Assembly (NCBI GenBank): GCA_002163005.1
Contig: MAAF01000110.1
Span: forward strand, 20,844 to 65,097
DNA from: Colwellia psychrerythraea
Lineage (GTDB): Bacteria > Pseudomonadota > Gammaproteobacteria > Enterobacterales > Alteromonadaceae
DNA length: 44,254 nt
Direction of reading: 5' to 3'
Both the position numbers and the translations under genes were made by a program. Shown here one piece after another: positions 25,668 through 35,356 of this stretch; position 1 is the first letter of the stretch, and each line of letters opens with the position of its first letter. The notes beneath the pieces were generated by a model. That model was not told the origin of the DNA. It saw only the letters and a list, made by a program, of their open reading frames with translations, and did not search any database.

Positions 25668-25811
25668 GGCTGTAGAATAACTAATTCAGCCAAAACAGCT
25701 AAATTTTTGTGCTCTTGTATCGCACTGTAGATGATTAACTCGATATAGGTAATGCACTTAGTACCCCTATTTTTTGGGGGATTTATAATAAACGAGTTAT
25801 TCTACAAGCCC
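25668..25811. repeat. 144-bp element with inverted ends
   Basis: GGCTGTAGAATAACT (25668-25682) is complementary, with one extra base, to AGTTATTCTACAAGCC (25796-25811). A CCCC/GGGG hairpin lies inside near 25764-25779. There is no ORF. It resembles a small non-autonomous transposable element or a cassette-type recombination site; no clear target duplication is visible. Confidence 0.55.
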
Positions 25812-25888
25812 GTTATGTTACCAGAATATTCAGTTACGCTCCTGCTGGATCCTCATAAAATTTTAGGAGCTTATTAAGGATAATTATC

Positions 25889-26341
25889 ATGTTAAAACAA
25901 ATACTAAAAAGCTCGTTGCTTCTAATGCTGATAATATTACCGATACAATTTACTTTTGCTGAATATAACGAAAAATCAACCGAATATAATCTCGTGATTA
26001 AACCCATCGACAAAGAAACAATTAGCATTAATGGAAGGCTTACGCTTGATCCATCAAAACTTAGAGAAATGGGTATTGCTGACAAAATTAGCCCTAAAGA
26101 ATACATGCATCTTCTTAGACAGTTGAGGATTATTAGTGCTGCACACCCTGACTTAGTAATAAGCGTATCCGAATACAAATGTGACTCTGAAACGAATACC
26201 TGTACTTGCGATAATACTGATTTTTTTGATTGTAGCGATATGATAGCCGAAGAATGTAGCGGGGTACCGACAGGGACTGACGGAAATTCTTGTATACTTC
26301 AACCAGGATCCTGTACATGTGAGTGGCACTTAAAACAGTAA
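25889..26341 (+). CDS. Secreted Cys-rich protein of unknown function
   Basis: The 150-residue protein has a clear Sec signal peptide (MLKQILKSSLLLMLIILP, cleavage after FTFA near residue 24). The mature part has a charged region (about 30-105) and a C-terminal block of about 45 residues with eight Cys, including CTCDN and CTCEWH. This pattern suggests a disulfide-stabilised secreted domain. AAGGA at 25876-25880 is a good ribosome site. I recognise no family. It lies alone between palindromic elements, consistent with an accessory gene or gene cassette. Confidence 0.7.
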   Translation: MLKQILKSSLLLMLIILPIQFTFAEYNEKSTEYNLVIKPIDKETISINGRLTLDPSKLREMGIADKISPKEYMHLLRQLRIISAAHPDLVISVSEYKCDSETNTCTCDNTDFFDCSDMIAEECSGVPTGTDGNSCILQPGSCTCEWHLKQ

Positions 26342-26783
26342 CCCTGATTAGAATGAGCCTACTCTCAAAAATATAGTCATGCCCTTGATGGGATTATATT
26401 ATCGAAAACATGGTTGGTATTTAATACCTAACAATTGCTTACAAACGGACCCCCATAAGCGTCACGGTTAAAACACCGCACCACTTATGGGAGCCGGTGA
26501 AGCAGGCATTATCGATACAAAATCTAATCCAACCTGTCTAATTAGCTGTAATAGCTTATGTCTTCTTTGTTTTTTGTGGTATTAGTGATCATGTTGGAGG
26601 TTAATCTCAAAGATTAGGAGCTGTCATAAAGCGTAACTAATATGTTGGATTTTCTCATTCAGTGACACGTTTATTATTATTTGTGACGATCCACATGTAT
26701 AATAAACAGGCATTACATTGTCGTAATGACCTTAACGTAATAATTTTAATGTATATAAGTAATACACTTTAAAAGGATAAATC
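26342..26783. other. Intergenic stretch with an attC-like start and a cruciform
   Basis: ACCTAAC at 26426-26432, followed by AATTGCTTACAAACGGAC, resembles the left half of an integron attC site. CCCATAAG (26452-26459) pairs with CTTATGGG (26484-26491) around an inner CGGT/ACCG hairpin. A matching right half with GTTRRRY in place was not found. The right part of the stretch holds the arfA promoter. Confidence 0.4.
26696..26703 (+). promoter_or_regulatory. arfA promoter, extended -10
   Basis: TGTATAAT with a perfect TATAAT at 26698-26703 lies about 80 bp before arfA. No good -35 is found at the usual distance. Confidence 0.5.
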
Positions 26784-26987
26784 ATGAGTAAGCAGAAAAA
26801 GCCATTAGCGAAAGCTGGCAATAATGAAACAGAACTAGGAAGAGGCCAAATTAAAGGGAATTTTTTAGCCGCATTAGTTACCTCAAAGGTTTATAAAATG
26901 CAGGTGGTTAAAGCAAAAAAAGGTAAAGGTTCATATCAGCGTAAAGCTAAAAATGTAAGACGAGAGTCTTATTTAATGGCGGCTTAA
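26784..26987 (+). CDS. arfA: Alternative ribosome-rescue factor ArfA
   Basis: The 67-residue basic protein has the ArfA core GRGQIKGNFLAALVTSK followed by KKGKGSYQRK. ArfA enters ribosomes stalled on mRNAs without a stop codon and recruits RF2, whose gene prfB is also in this window, to free them; it backs up tmRNA. AAAAGGA at 26771-26777 is the ribosome site. Codons 61-67 and the stop lie in the left arm and loop of a very strong hairpin (26965-27019). That is the known design by which arfA mRNA is cut or terminated before its stop codon, so the protein is made only when tmRNA fails. Confidence 0.9.
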   Translation: MSKQKKPLAKAGNNETELGRGQIKGNFLAALVTSKVYKMQVVKAKKGKGSYQRKAKNVRRESYLMAA

Positions 26988-27019
26988 CAGATTAATACTA
27001 GCCGTCATTAAATAAGACT
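26965..27019 (+). promoter_or_regulatory. arfA 3' hairpin removing the stop codon (RNase III/terminator type)
   Basis: The 20-base left arm (26965-26984, starting AGTCTTATTT) pairs with 27000-27019 at 19 of 20 positions, and the remaining one is a G-U pair. The TAA at 26985-26987 is the first triplet of the 15-base loop. A weak T-rich tail follows. In E. coli the equivalent structure yields non-stop arfA mRNA. Confidence 0.85.
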
Positions 27020-27070
27020 TTCATTTTACAACCTATCTAAGCAGGTTGATTGAAGTTAATTAACTCTAAT

Positions 27071-27087
27071 TAAAGTCTCATCAGACT

Positions 27088-27090
<3 letters not shown>
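27071..27090 (-). terminator. Hairpin at the hemF 3' end
   Basis: TAAAGTCT-N4-AGACTTTA includes the hemF stop codon (27088-27090). The tail on the minus strand is only weakly T-rich. Confidence 0.45.
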
Positions 27091-28334
<1,244 letters not shown>

Positions 28335-29636
28335 ATGAGCAAAGCATTAATCTTGTGTTTAACCTTACTTAGCTTTTTTATCTCAGGTACTGCTTGGGCG
28401 GATGAAGGGCAGTTAAATGGTGCAAACACCAGTTGGATATTAACATCTACCGCATTGGTTTTATTGATGACCTTACCAGGAGTCGCTCTTTTTTACGGTG
28501 GTTTGGTTCGTAAAAAGAATGTGTTATCAATATTAATGCAATGTTTTGCTATCGGTTCTATCTCATCAATCTTGTGGTTAATAGTCGGTTATAGCATAGC
28601 CTTTGGTGAAGGTAATGCTTTTATCGGAGATTTTAGTAAGGTGATGATGCACGGAATTCCTAAAGATGCGTTGTCAGGAGATATTCCTGAAAGCTTATTT
28701 ATGCTGTTTCAAATGACTTTTGCTGTTATTACGCCAGTGCTTATTATTGGTGGTTTTGCTGAGCGTATGAAGTTCTCAGCGGTATTACTCTTTAGTGGTA
28801 TTTGGTTACTTGCTGTTTATGCACCTATTACCCATTGGGTTTGGGGTGGCGGTTGGTTATCAGAAATGGGCGTTTATGATTTCGCTGGTGGTATTGTGGT
28901 TCATATTACGGCTGGTACTGCTGCTTTAGTTGCTGCAATTGTTGTTGGTCCACGTCGTGGCTTTCCAAAAACACCTATGCTGCCACATAACTTAACCATG
29001 ACTGTGACTGGTGCAGGTATGTTATGGGTTGGCTGGTTTGGCTTTAATGGTGGTAGTGCATTAGCTGCTAATGGTGATGCTTCTATGGCTATGTTGGTTA
29101 CGCATATTTCTGCCGCCGCAGGTACATTAACCTGGGCTGCCATTGAGTGGAAAAAGTTTGGTAAAGCCAGTGTTTTAGGTGCCGTTACTGGTATGGTGGC
29201 AGGTTTAGGTACTATCACACCAGCCTCTGGTTTTGTCGGACCTGGTGGGGCGTTAGTTATCGGTATTAGCGCAGGTTTTGTTTGTTTCTATTCAACGGTT
29301 TATATTAAGCAAAAATTAAAAATTGATGATTCGTTAGATGTATTTCCTGTACATGGTGTTGGCGGTATTTTAGGGACGTTATTAGTGGGTGTATTCTCAG
29401 CAACAAGTTTAGGTGTATTTAGTGGTTTTGGTTTTGCTGAAGGCATTGCTACAATGGCCGAACAAGTTGGTGTTCAGCTTATCGGCATAGTTTCTACACT
29501 AGTTTATACTGCAGTCGTTACTTATATCATTCTTAAATTGGTCGGTTTGATGACCGATGGCTTACGTGTTGGTGAAGAGCAAGAGTCTAACGGCTTAGAT
29601 CAGGCTGAACATGAAGAAGTCGGTTACCATTTATAA
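28335..29636 (+). CDS. amtB: Ammonium transporter AmtB
   Basis: The 433-residue protein has a cleavable signal peptide (cut after GTAWA, residue 22) and eleven membrane segments. The pore histidine pair is H190 (VVHITAG) and H340 (PVHGVGG), spaced 150 residues apart as in E. coli H168/H318. The trimer conducts ammonium/ammonia into the cell under nitrogen limitation. ATG 28335, with GGAA at 28326, gives a normal signal peptide; ATG 28323 would add four residues. The usual partner glnK is absent on both sides. Confidence 0.95.
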   Translation: MSKALILCLTLLSFFISGTAWADEGQLNGANTSWILTSTALVLLMTLPGVALFYGGLVRKKNVLSILMQCFAIGSISSILWLIVGYSIAFGEGNAFIGDFSKVMMHGIPKDALSGDIPESLFMLFQMTFAVITPVLIIGGFAERMKFSAVLLFSGIWLLAVYAPITHWVWGGGWLSEMGVYDFAGGIVVHITAGTAALVAAIVVGPRRGFPKTPMLPHNLTMTVTGAGMLWVGWFGFNGGSALAANGDASMAMLVTHISAAAGTLTWAAIEWKKFGKASVLGAVTGMVAGLGTITPASGFVGPGGALVIGISAGFVCFYSTVYIKQKLKIDDSLDVFPVHGVGGILGTLLVGVFSATSLGVFSGFGFAEGIATMAEQVGVQLIGIVSTLVYTAVVTYIILKLVGLMTDGLRVGEEQESNGLDQAEHEEVGYHL

Positions 29637-29774
29637 ATAATATTACTATGTAGTTACCAGAGAATTTTGCTGTAAACGTCTTCTTCGAAGTCTCATTGCT
29701 TTGTAGAAACAGGATCCCCGATTAATACACCACGGGGATGACGTCCCTGAAACATTTACATAGATACTTTAAAT

Positions 29775-29797
29775 AAAGCGCTTCGGCGCTTTTTTTG
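29775..29797 (+). terminator. Terminator of amtB
   Basis: AAAGCGC-TTCG-GCGCTTT with a stable UUCG loop is followed by a T run. Confidence 0.9.
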
Positions 29798-29800
29798 TGC

Positions 29801-29924
29801 CTGTCATTACCATCGCTGTCATTTTTCTGAAATATTAATGACATCAAATAGTCACACTTCTAAAACATTTCTGTCATTTTTCTCTTGTAGCATACAGCCC
29901 AAATAATCTTGATACCAACTGGTA
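29801..29924 (+). promoter_or_regulatory. Pho-box-like promoter of the beta-helix lipoprotein gene
   Basis: CTGTCAT occurs three times, at 29801, 29816 and 29871. The second is followed after 4 bp by CTGAAAT and the third by CTCTTGT, giving partial 11-bp-period PhoB boxes. ATACCAACTGGTAT starts at 29912, exactly 41 bp after the third copy, as at the second receptor promoter (37701/37742). PhoB control under phosphate starvation is inferred. Confidence 0.6.
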
Positions 29925-29962
29925 TTGCTTGGTCTACAACAATTCTGCGGAGCAGAGATAAA

Positions 29963-31639
29963 ATGCAAATTAAATTAAAACAAATATTTCAAGTAAGTAT
30001 AGTTGCTGGTGCATTAGCGTTGGCTGGTTGTGGTGGAGACATTAATGTTACGCCTACAGTAAATGACAATAGTGTTGACAACAGTAGCAATAATTCAGGT
30101 AACACCACACCTAATACTGGCGATACCAACCCATGTGCAACACGTGGTGACCTACAAGGTGCTTTCGATGGTCAAGATTGCTCTTATAGTGCAGCTTTTG
30201 CCAGTAAAAATGTTGAAATCACAGAAGATTTAACGTTTGCTGAACTTGCCAGTGACGGAGTGCATGTTTTTAACGGAGCATTATTGATTGGTAAAGACTG
30301 TAATACTACAACATCTTGTACAGTCGTTGCTAATGGTCCTACTTTAACTGTTGAAGCGGGTGCTAATTTAGCGTTTGATTCGGGTGAAGCGATTATTCGT
30401 GTTGCCCGAGGCGCAAAAATCAATGCGGTTGGTACCATTGATAAACCGATTAACTTTACTTCTGCTAATGCTTATAACCGTTTAGATGTTGTTGGTGACG
30501 GTCCGCAATTTGCGGATTGGGGGGGCATTATCATTAACGGCTCTGGTATTACTAATCAATGTACTGATGTAGAACGTGATGCAGGAACCTGTAACGCGCC
30601 TACTGAAGGGGTGTTAAGTCACTTTGGCGGTAATGATAATGCAGATAACAGTGGCACCATTCAATACGCTAAAATTTGGTATGCAGGCTCTGGCCCTAAA
30701 ACAGGTGGTGCTGGTGACGATCTTAACTCACTTACCTTAAACGGTGTTGGCTCAGGTACTTCTTTTGATTATATTCACATTCATCAAGGTTTTGATGATG
30801 GTATTGAGTTTTTTGGTGGTGCGTCAACACTTAAGCACATTGTCGTAACAGATACGCAAGATGACGGTATTGATATTGATGGTGGTTGGCAAGGTAAAGC
30901 TCAATTCATAGTGGTTAAACACGGTACCGTTAAAAGTAAAAGAGAAGTCATTAGCCCAGCCATTGTTGATAAAAGTGGCGTGGAAGAAAAACCAGAAGAA
31001 AAATTCCCTGCAGGTACGCCATTATTTATGGGGAATAACGGTTTTGAAACTGATGGTGAGAAAAACTCTGGTAGCGAATACAGTCAAGCGCCAGCATCCA
31101 ACCCAATTATCGCCAACGTAACGGTTATTACGACTGACGGTAAGTCTTTACGTGACGGTGACCCATCACAAGCCTTTAAATTTGATGATGCTATTCAAGG
31201 CATGTACTACAACGTATTAATGGTAAAAACTGACGGAACCAACGGTACTGACTGTGTGCAATTTAAAAGTGATGGCGAGAAAAATGCTGACAAGCTTTCT
31301 TTTACTAGCTCAGCAATGGCTTGCATCAATGAATTTAAAGGCGACAGTGTTTTTGGTAGCAAAGCGCCAGTAGCATTACAAGGCACAGCGAAAACAGACT
31401 GGTTTGACAATAGTGCTGCCAACGAACGTATAGGTGGTAATGCTTCAGTACTTGCTGCTAATGGTTTTGCGACAAACACTGCTTCTACAGATATTACGGT
31501 AACCGCGAATGACTTATCGTCTTTGAATGACAGCTTCTTTGAAAAAGTAAGTCATGTTGGAGCCGTTTCAGACCAAGACACAGGCTCAGATTGGTACAAG
31601 TGGGTAGAGACTGCCATAACTGCCGCAGATCTAGATTAA
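29963..31639 (+). CDS. Outer-membrane lipoprotein with a parallel beta-helix-like domain, TonB-receptor partner
   Basis: The 558-residue protein has a lipoprotein signal with Cys at residue 23 (LALAGCGG). An Asn/Thr/Gly-rich linker follows, then a long repeat-like body with TVEAGANLAFDSGEAIIRVA, WGGIIINGSG and QDDGIDIDGGWQG, typical of right-handed beta-helix surface proteins. Its function is not established. The next gene is a TonB-dependent receptor, and such pairs recur in marine gammaproteobacteria, so a surface substrate-binding role is likely. The start is ATG 29963 with GGAG at 29949. The promoter carries Pho-box-like repeats. Confidence 0.75.
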   Translation: MQIKLKQIFQVSIVAGALALAGCGGDINVTPTVNDNSVDNSSNNSGNTTPNTGDTNPCATRGDLQGAFDGQDCSYSAAFASKNVEITEDLTFAELASDGVHVFNGALLIGKDCNTTTSCTVVANGPTLTVEAGANLAFDSGEAIIRVARGAKINAVGTIDKPINFTSANAYNRLDVVGDGPQFADWGGIIINGSGITNQCTDVERDAGTCNAPTEGVLSHFGGNDNADNSGTIQYAKIWYAGSGPKTGGAGDDLNSLTLNGVGSGTSFDYIHIHQGFDDGIEFFGGASTLKHIVVTDTQDDGIDIDGGWQGKAQFIVVKHGTVKSKREVISPAIVDKSGVEEKPEEKFPAGTPLFMGNNGFETDGEKNSGSEYSQAPASNPIIANVTVITTDGKSLRDGDPSQAFKFDDAIQGMYYNVLMVKTDGTNGTDCVQFKSDGEKNADKLSFTSSAMACINEFKGDSVFGSKAPVALQGTAKTDWFDNSAANERIGGNASVLAANGFATNTASTDITVTANDLSSLNDSFFEKVSHVGAVSDQDTGSDWYKWVETAITAADLD

Positions 31640-31701
31640 TCTCAGTTTTTCTACACTAATTTACAAAAATTGTTTGTAAATTTTTATAAAGAATAGCTTA
31701 T

Positions 31702-31746
31702 AAAAATAGGTACCTACTTGCTACATGCGTGGTGTGCCTATTTTTT
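31702..31746 (+). terminator. Hairpin between the lipoprotein and receptor genes
   Basis: AAAAATAGGTAC (31702-31713) pairs with GTGCCTATTTTT from 31734, followed by T. It can act as a terminator or as a partial attenuator that lowers receptor expression relative to the lipoprotein. Confidence 0.7.
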
Positions 31747-31767
31747 ATTTGAGGATAAAATTTCCAT

Positions 31768-34458
31768 ATGAAAACTCAACATAAACTCAAAAAATTGACA
31801 CTTGCGGTTAGTTTTGGATTGTTATCGTACACCAATAACCTCGTTGCTCAAGAGCAAGATACACAAGCTCAACAAGAAGCAATGGAAGAAGTTGTTGTGG
31901 TCGCTAGCCGTTTGAAAGGTAGTGCTGCCGCCGTGATTGGGGAAAGAAAAAATCAAGCTTTTGTTGCTGATATATTAGGAGCAGATGAAATATCAAGAAC
32001 AGGTGATAGTGATGCTGCCTCGGCATTACGTCGTGTTACGGGGTTAACATTGGTTGATGGTAAGTATATTTATGTACGTGGTTTGGGTGAACGTTACTCA
32101 AGTGCGCGTTTAAATGGCGCCAGTATTCCAAGCCCTGACTTAACGCGAAATGTTGTACCACTAGACATATTCCCCGCGAGTATTATTGAGAGTCTATCAG
32201 TACAAAAAGTTTACTCTCCTTCTATGCCCGCGGCATTTGGCGGCGGTAATGTTGATATTCGTACTAAAACAGTACCGAAAGAATTTACGGTAGGTGTAGA
32301 ATTAGGTGCAGGATATAATTCCAATTCAGGTTCGGGATATACCTATAATCGCAATGATGATGGTATTCCTAAAGAACTAAGTGACGCTATCGTTCAATAC
32401 AAAGGCGATTTTAGTTTACGTAGTATTATCAATAATGATCATTTGGTCGGTGATGATAAAGCGGAACAAGCAAGAGTTATTAATGGCAACTTGTTAAAGT
32501 CTTTACCACGTAATATGGAAATGACGGATGAATCGTTAGATCCCAATTATGGTATTAAAGCACACATTGGTAATAGTTTTTCTGAAAGCTGGTTTGGTGG
32601 TCAAATTGGCTTTTTACTTGCGGGCTCTTATAAAAATGAATGGCAAAGCTCAAAAAAGTTTCAAGCAGTGCTTAGTGAGAATTTTTCTGACGATTGTAGT
32701 ACACAATTATTAACGACAGCTGATATTGCTAACTCTTGTTATAATACCTCGACAGAATCTTTAGTTACCACAGAAAATGAACGATTAAATGGTGTATTAA
32801 GCCTTGGTTATGAAATAGACACGCATAGTGTGTCTTTATCAGAGATTTATTTAACTGATTCAGAGGATAAAACGGAAGTAGGCATATTACAAAGCCCAAA
32901 TGGTAGTACGGTAAATACTATTTTTGGGAATGGTCAAGCCGAGCGAATCCATGAATTTAGTTATGAAGATCGTGAACTGCGTATTACGCAAGCTATTGGT
33001 CAACATACCTTTTTAGATTATGGTGGTGTAGGTTTCGATTGGCAATACACTGAATCTACCGCAAAAACTGAAATTCCAATTGATGCAACGTATAAATTCG
33101 ATGATAGCTATGTTGATGGTGCGTACAGTAAATCAGAAATAGCGGGTGATGATAATCGCGTAGTATATTCTTTCATAGACCTAGAAGATAATGTTAAGTC
33201 TTATGGTGGTAATTTAGTATTACCGGTTTATGTAGGTAATTTTCAAATGGAATTTAAGGCTGGTTATGACTTTACCGATAAAGCTCGCCTTTATAATACC
33301 TCTGCTTTTGTGGTAAACAATGATTCAGGGGTTTTTATACCAGTTAATGAGAATGAAGATAAAGTATTAGGCCTTACGAGTTATCTTACTGACGAATTAG
33401 TCGATACACATTCATTCTTAGTTGATTTCAATGAACCAACGCCTCCTGATGCAGATGATTATTTAGCCGCACAGAAAACAGATGCCTATTATGGTGAATT
33501 TGATGTGTTTTATGATAATAAATGGCGCATTAGTGGTGGTTTACGATATGAAGAGTTCAAACAAGTCTCTGTTGGTACGTCAAGTTTAATTTTCTCAAAA
33601 GCTGAGTTAGATATCTTTTACTCTCCTGAAAAAATTGAAAATGGTACTATTTTAACTCATGATTTTTTTCCTGCATTGTCAGTTACTTACATAAAAGATA
33701 GTAATTATCAATTGCGCTTGGGTTATGGTGAAACGGTAGTGCGCCCAGATATACGTGAGGTTGTGCCAGTGGCTTATTATGACCCGCTAACCGATATTCG
33801 TACTATTGGAAAATCAGGTCTTGAAAGCAGTCCATTGAAAAACTATGACGCCCGTTTTGAGTATTATGGCGATAATGGCGATAATTATAGTATTGCTGCT
33901 TTTTATAAAGATATTAAATCACCTATTGAAAATGTGCTATCGGTGGGTGATGAAGATTACACCATGACATTTGTTAATGGTGAAACAGCCGAAGTGTATG
34001 GTATTGAAATGGAGTGGCTGCATAGCCTAACTTGGCTAACGAGCGGTTTATTTACTTCGGGTAATATTACGTTGAGTGATTCCGAAGTCTCAATTGACCC
34101 AGCTTATGCGGGCAATTTAACCAATTCTACTAAACGCATGACGGGGCATTCAGAGTATGTAGTGAATTTACAGTTAGGTTATGACTCAGATAACGGTAAT
34201 CACAGTGCCTCTCTTTTATATAATGTTTTTGGTGAGCGTATACTCGCTTCGGGTGTTGGTGGGCGTGAAGATGCCTTTGAACAACCCTTTAATTCGTTAG
34301 ATATTGTGTATACATATTATCCAAGTTTTAATTCAACCATTAGATTTAAAGTTAAAAATATACTTGCTGAAGATCAGGAGGTTACTCAATCGAACATTAT
34401 TGTCCGCTCTAAAGAAGTGGGTACAGGAATGGAATTGAGTTATAAATATGAATTTTAA
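31768..34458 (+). CDS. TonB-dependent outer-membrane receptor 1
   Basis: The 896-residue protein has a signal peptide (about 1-27), a TonB-box-like EEVVVVASR near residue 42 and a plug domain (about 55-175, with YVRGLGERYSSARLNGASIP and MPAAFGGGNVDIRTK). A 22-strand barrel follows, ending in YKYEF with a terminal Phe. Such receptors import substrates too large or too scarce for porins, using TonB energy. GAGG at 31751 is the ribosome site. It follows the beta-helix lipoprotein, with a hairpin between. Substrate unknown; context suggests a phosphorus-containing compound. Confidence 0.92.
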   Translation: MKTQHKLKKLTLAVSFGLLSYTNNLVAQEQDTQAQQEAMEEVVVVASRLKGSAAAVIGERKNQAFVADILGADEISRTGDSDAASALRRVTGLTLVDGKYIYVRGLGERYSSARLNGASIPSPDLTRNVVPLDIFPASIIESLSVQKVYSPSMPAAFGGGNVDIRTKTVPKEFTVGVELGAGYNSNSGSGYTYNRNDDGIPKELSDAIVQYKGDFSLRSIINNDHLVGDDKAEQARVINGNLLKSLPRNMEMTDESLDPNYGIKAHIGNSFSESWFGGQIGFLLAGSYKNEWQSSKKFQAVLSENFSDDCSTQLLTTADIANSCYNTSTESLVTTENERLNGVLSLGYEIDTHSVSLSEIYLTDSEDKTEVGILQSPNGSTVNTIFGNGQAERIHEFSYEDRELRITQAIGQHTFLDYGGVGFDWQYTESTAKTEIPIDATYKFDDSYVDGAYSKSEIAGDDNRVVYSFIDLEDNVKSYGGNLVLPVYVGNFQMEFKAGYDFTDKARLYNTSAFVVNNDSGVFIPVNENEDKVLGLTSYLTDELVDTHSFLVDFNEPTPPDADDYLAAQKTDAYYGEFDVFYDNKWRISGGLRYEEFKQVSVGTSSLIFSKAELDIFYSPEKIENGTILTHDFFPALSVTYIKDSNYQLRLGYGETVVRPDIREVVPVAYYDPLTDIRTIGKSGLESSPLKNYDARFEYYGDNGDNYSIAAFYKDIKSPIENVLSVGDEDYTMTFVNGETAEVYGIEMEWLHSLTWLTSGLFTSGNITLSDSEVSIDPAYAGNLTNSTKRMTGHSEYVVNLQLGYDSDNGNHSASLLYNVFGERILASGVGGREDAFEQPFNSLDIVYTYYPSFNSTIRFKVKNILAEDQEVTQSNIIVRSKEVGTGMELSYKYEF

Positions 34459-34541
34459 TGGTTAGCTGTTGGGTGCTAAATAAAAAACCTTAGCAATTTG
34501 ATGGGTTCTTTAATATGTGCCTAATGTATATTTAGTTTTAT

Positions 34542-34579
34542 CGCAGTATAGCTACCTCAATGGCTATACTGCGTTTTTT
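34542..34579 (+). terminator. Terminator of receptor 1
   Basis: CGCAGTATAGC (34542-34552) pairs with GCTATACTGCG (34563-34573), followed by T6. Confidence 0.9.
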
Positions 34580-34705
34580 ATATGGCTATTAACAATTTCT
34601 TCTACCTCTCTTCTTATTCAAATAAATTAACATTCCTCGCAATTTAATACGCTGATACAATCACGTACCTAGCAACGAAATATTAATTTAATCATTGAGG
34701 TTTTT

Positions 34706-35335
34706 ATGTGCGGAAGAATGAACTTTGATAGCAAGCACAGTAAAATAATCAGTGAGTTTTTTGGCTGTGGTTTTAGCGCACCATCAAACAACAACCTTAG
34801 TCCAGGGCAGACAGTCGCCACGCTTGTTAGTGGTGATTTAAATGACGATTTGAGTAGTGTTTCAAGTGATGAGTCACCTTTTCAGCAGCTTGATTCAACG
34901 TGGGGCATTCAACCCAGTTGGTCAAAGCGATTACTCATTAATGCTCAAAGTGAAACCGTAGTCACTAAAGCTACTTTTAAAGATGCGATTAATACACATC
35001 GATGTTTAATTCCTTGCTCTGGCTGGTATGAGTGGCGAACTGAAGGGGACAAAAAACAAAAATACTTATTCAGTCATGTTAATGACGAACCCTTTCTCAT
35101 GGCAGGAATTTGGTATGTTAAGCAAAGTAATAACGAAGAGTTGAGCCCAGAGCCCAAACAACAATTGGTAACACTTACCACAGCGGCTAATGCTAAGTGC
35201 GCTGAATATCATCAACGCATGCCAGTCATTATATTACCGCAGTATCGTGATTTTTGGTTTCAATCATCCGCTGATCAATTGGCGCCATTATTTGAAGCGG
35301 TCGATCAAAAATATATCAAAGTGGTTGCTGCTTAA
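34706..35335 (+). CDS. yedK: SRAP/YedK (HMCES) abasic-site DNA-protein crosslinking protein
   Basis: The 209-residue protein starts MCGRMN; Cys2 becomes N-terminal after Met removal and forms the thiazolidine crosslink with abasic sites in single-stranded DNA. Other conserved parts are NLSPGQ, WGIQPSW, CLIPCSGWYEWR (active-site Glu) and HQRMPVII (active-site His). It protects stalled forks against strand breakage. GAGG at 34697-34700 is the ribosome site. No LexA box was seen upstream. It seems unrelated to its receptor neighbours. Confidence 0.93.
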   Translation: MCGRMNFDSKHSKIISEFFGCGFSAPSNNNLSPGQTVATLVSGDLNDDLSSVSSDESPFQQLDSTWGIQPSWSKRLLINAQSETVVTKATFKDAINTHRCLIPCSGWYEWRTEGDKKQKYLFSHVNDEPFLMAGIWYVKQSNNEELSPEPKQQLVTLTTAANAKCAEYHQRMPVIILPQYRDFWFQSSADQLAPLFEAVDQKYIKVVAA

Positions 35336-35356
35336 TACGGTAAAAGTTAATAATCC

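Noticed and set aside
26133..26318. Minus-strand frame opposite the Cys-rich gene
   Set aside because: It has no ribosome site, and the plus-strand frame has a clear signal peptide and ribosome site.
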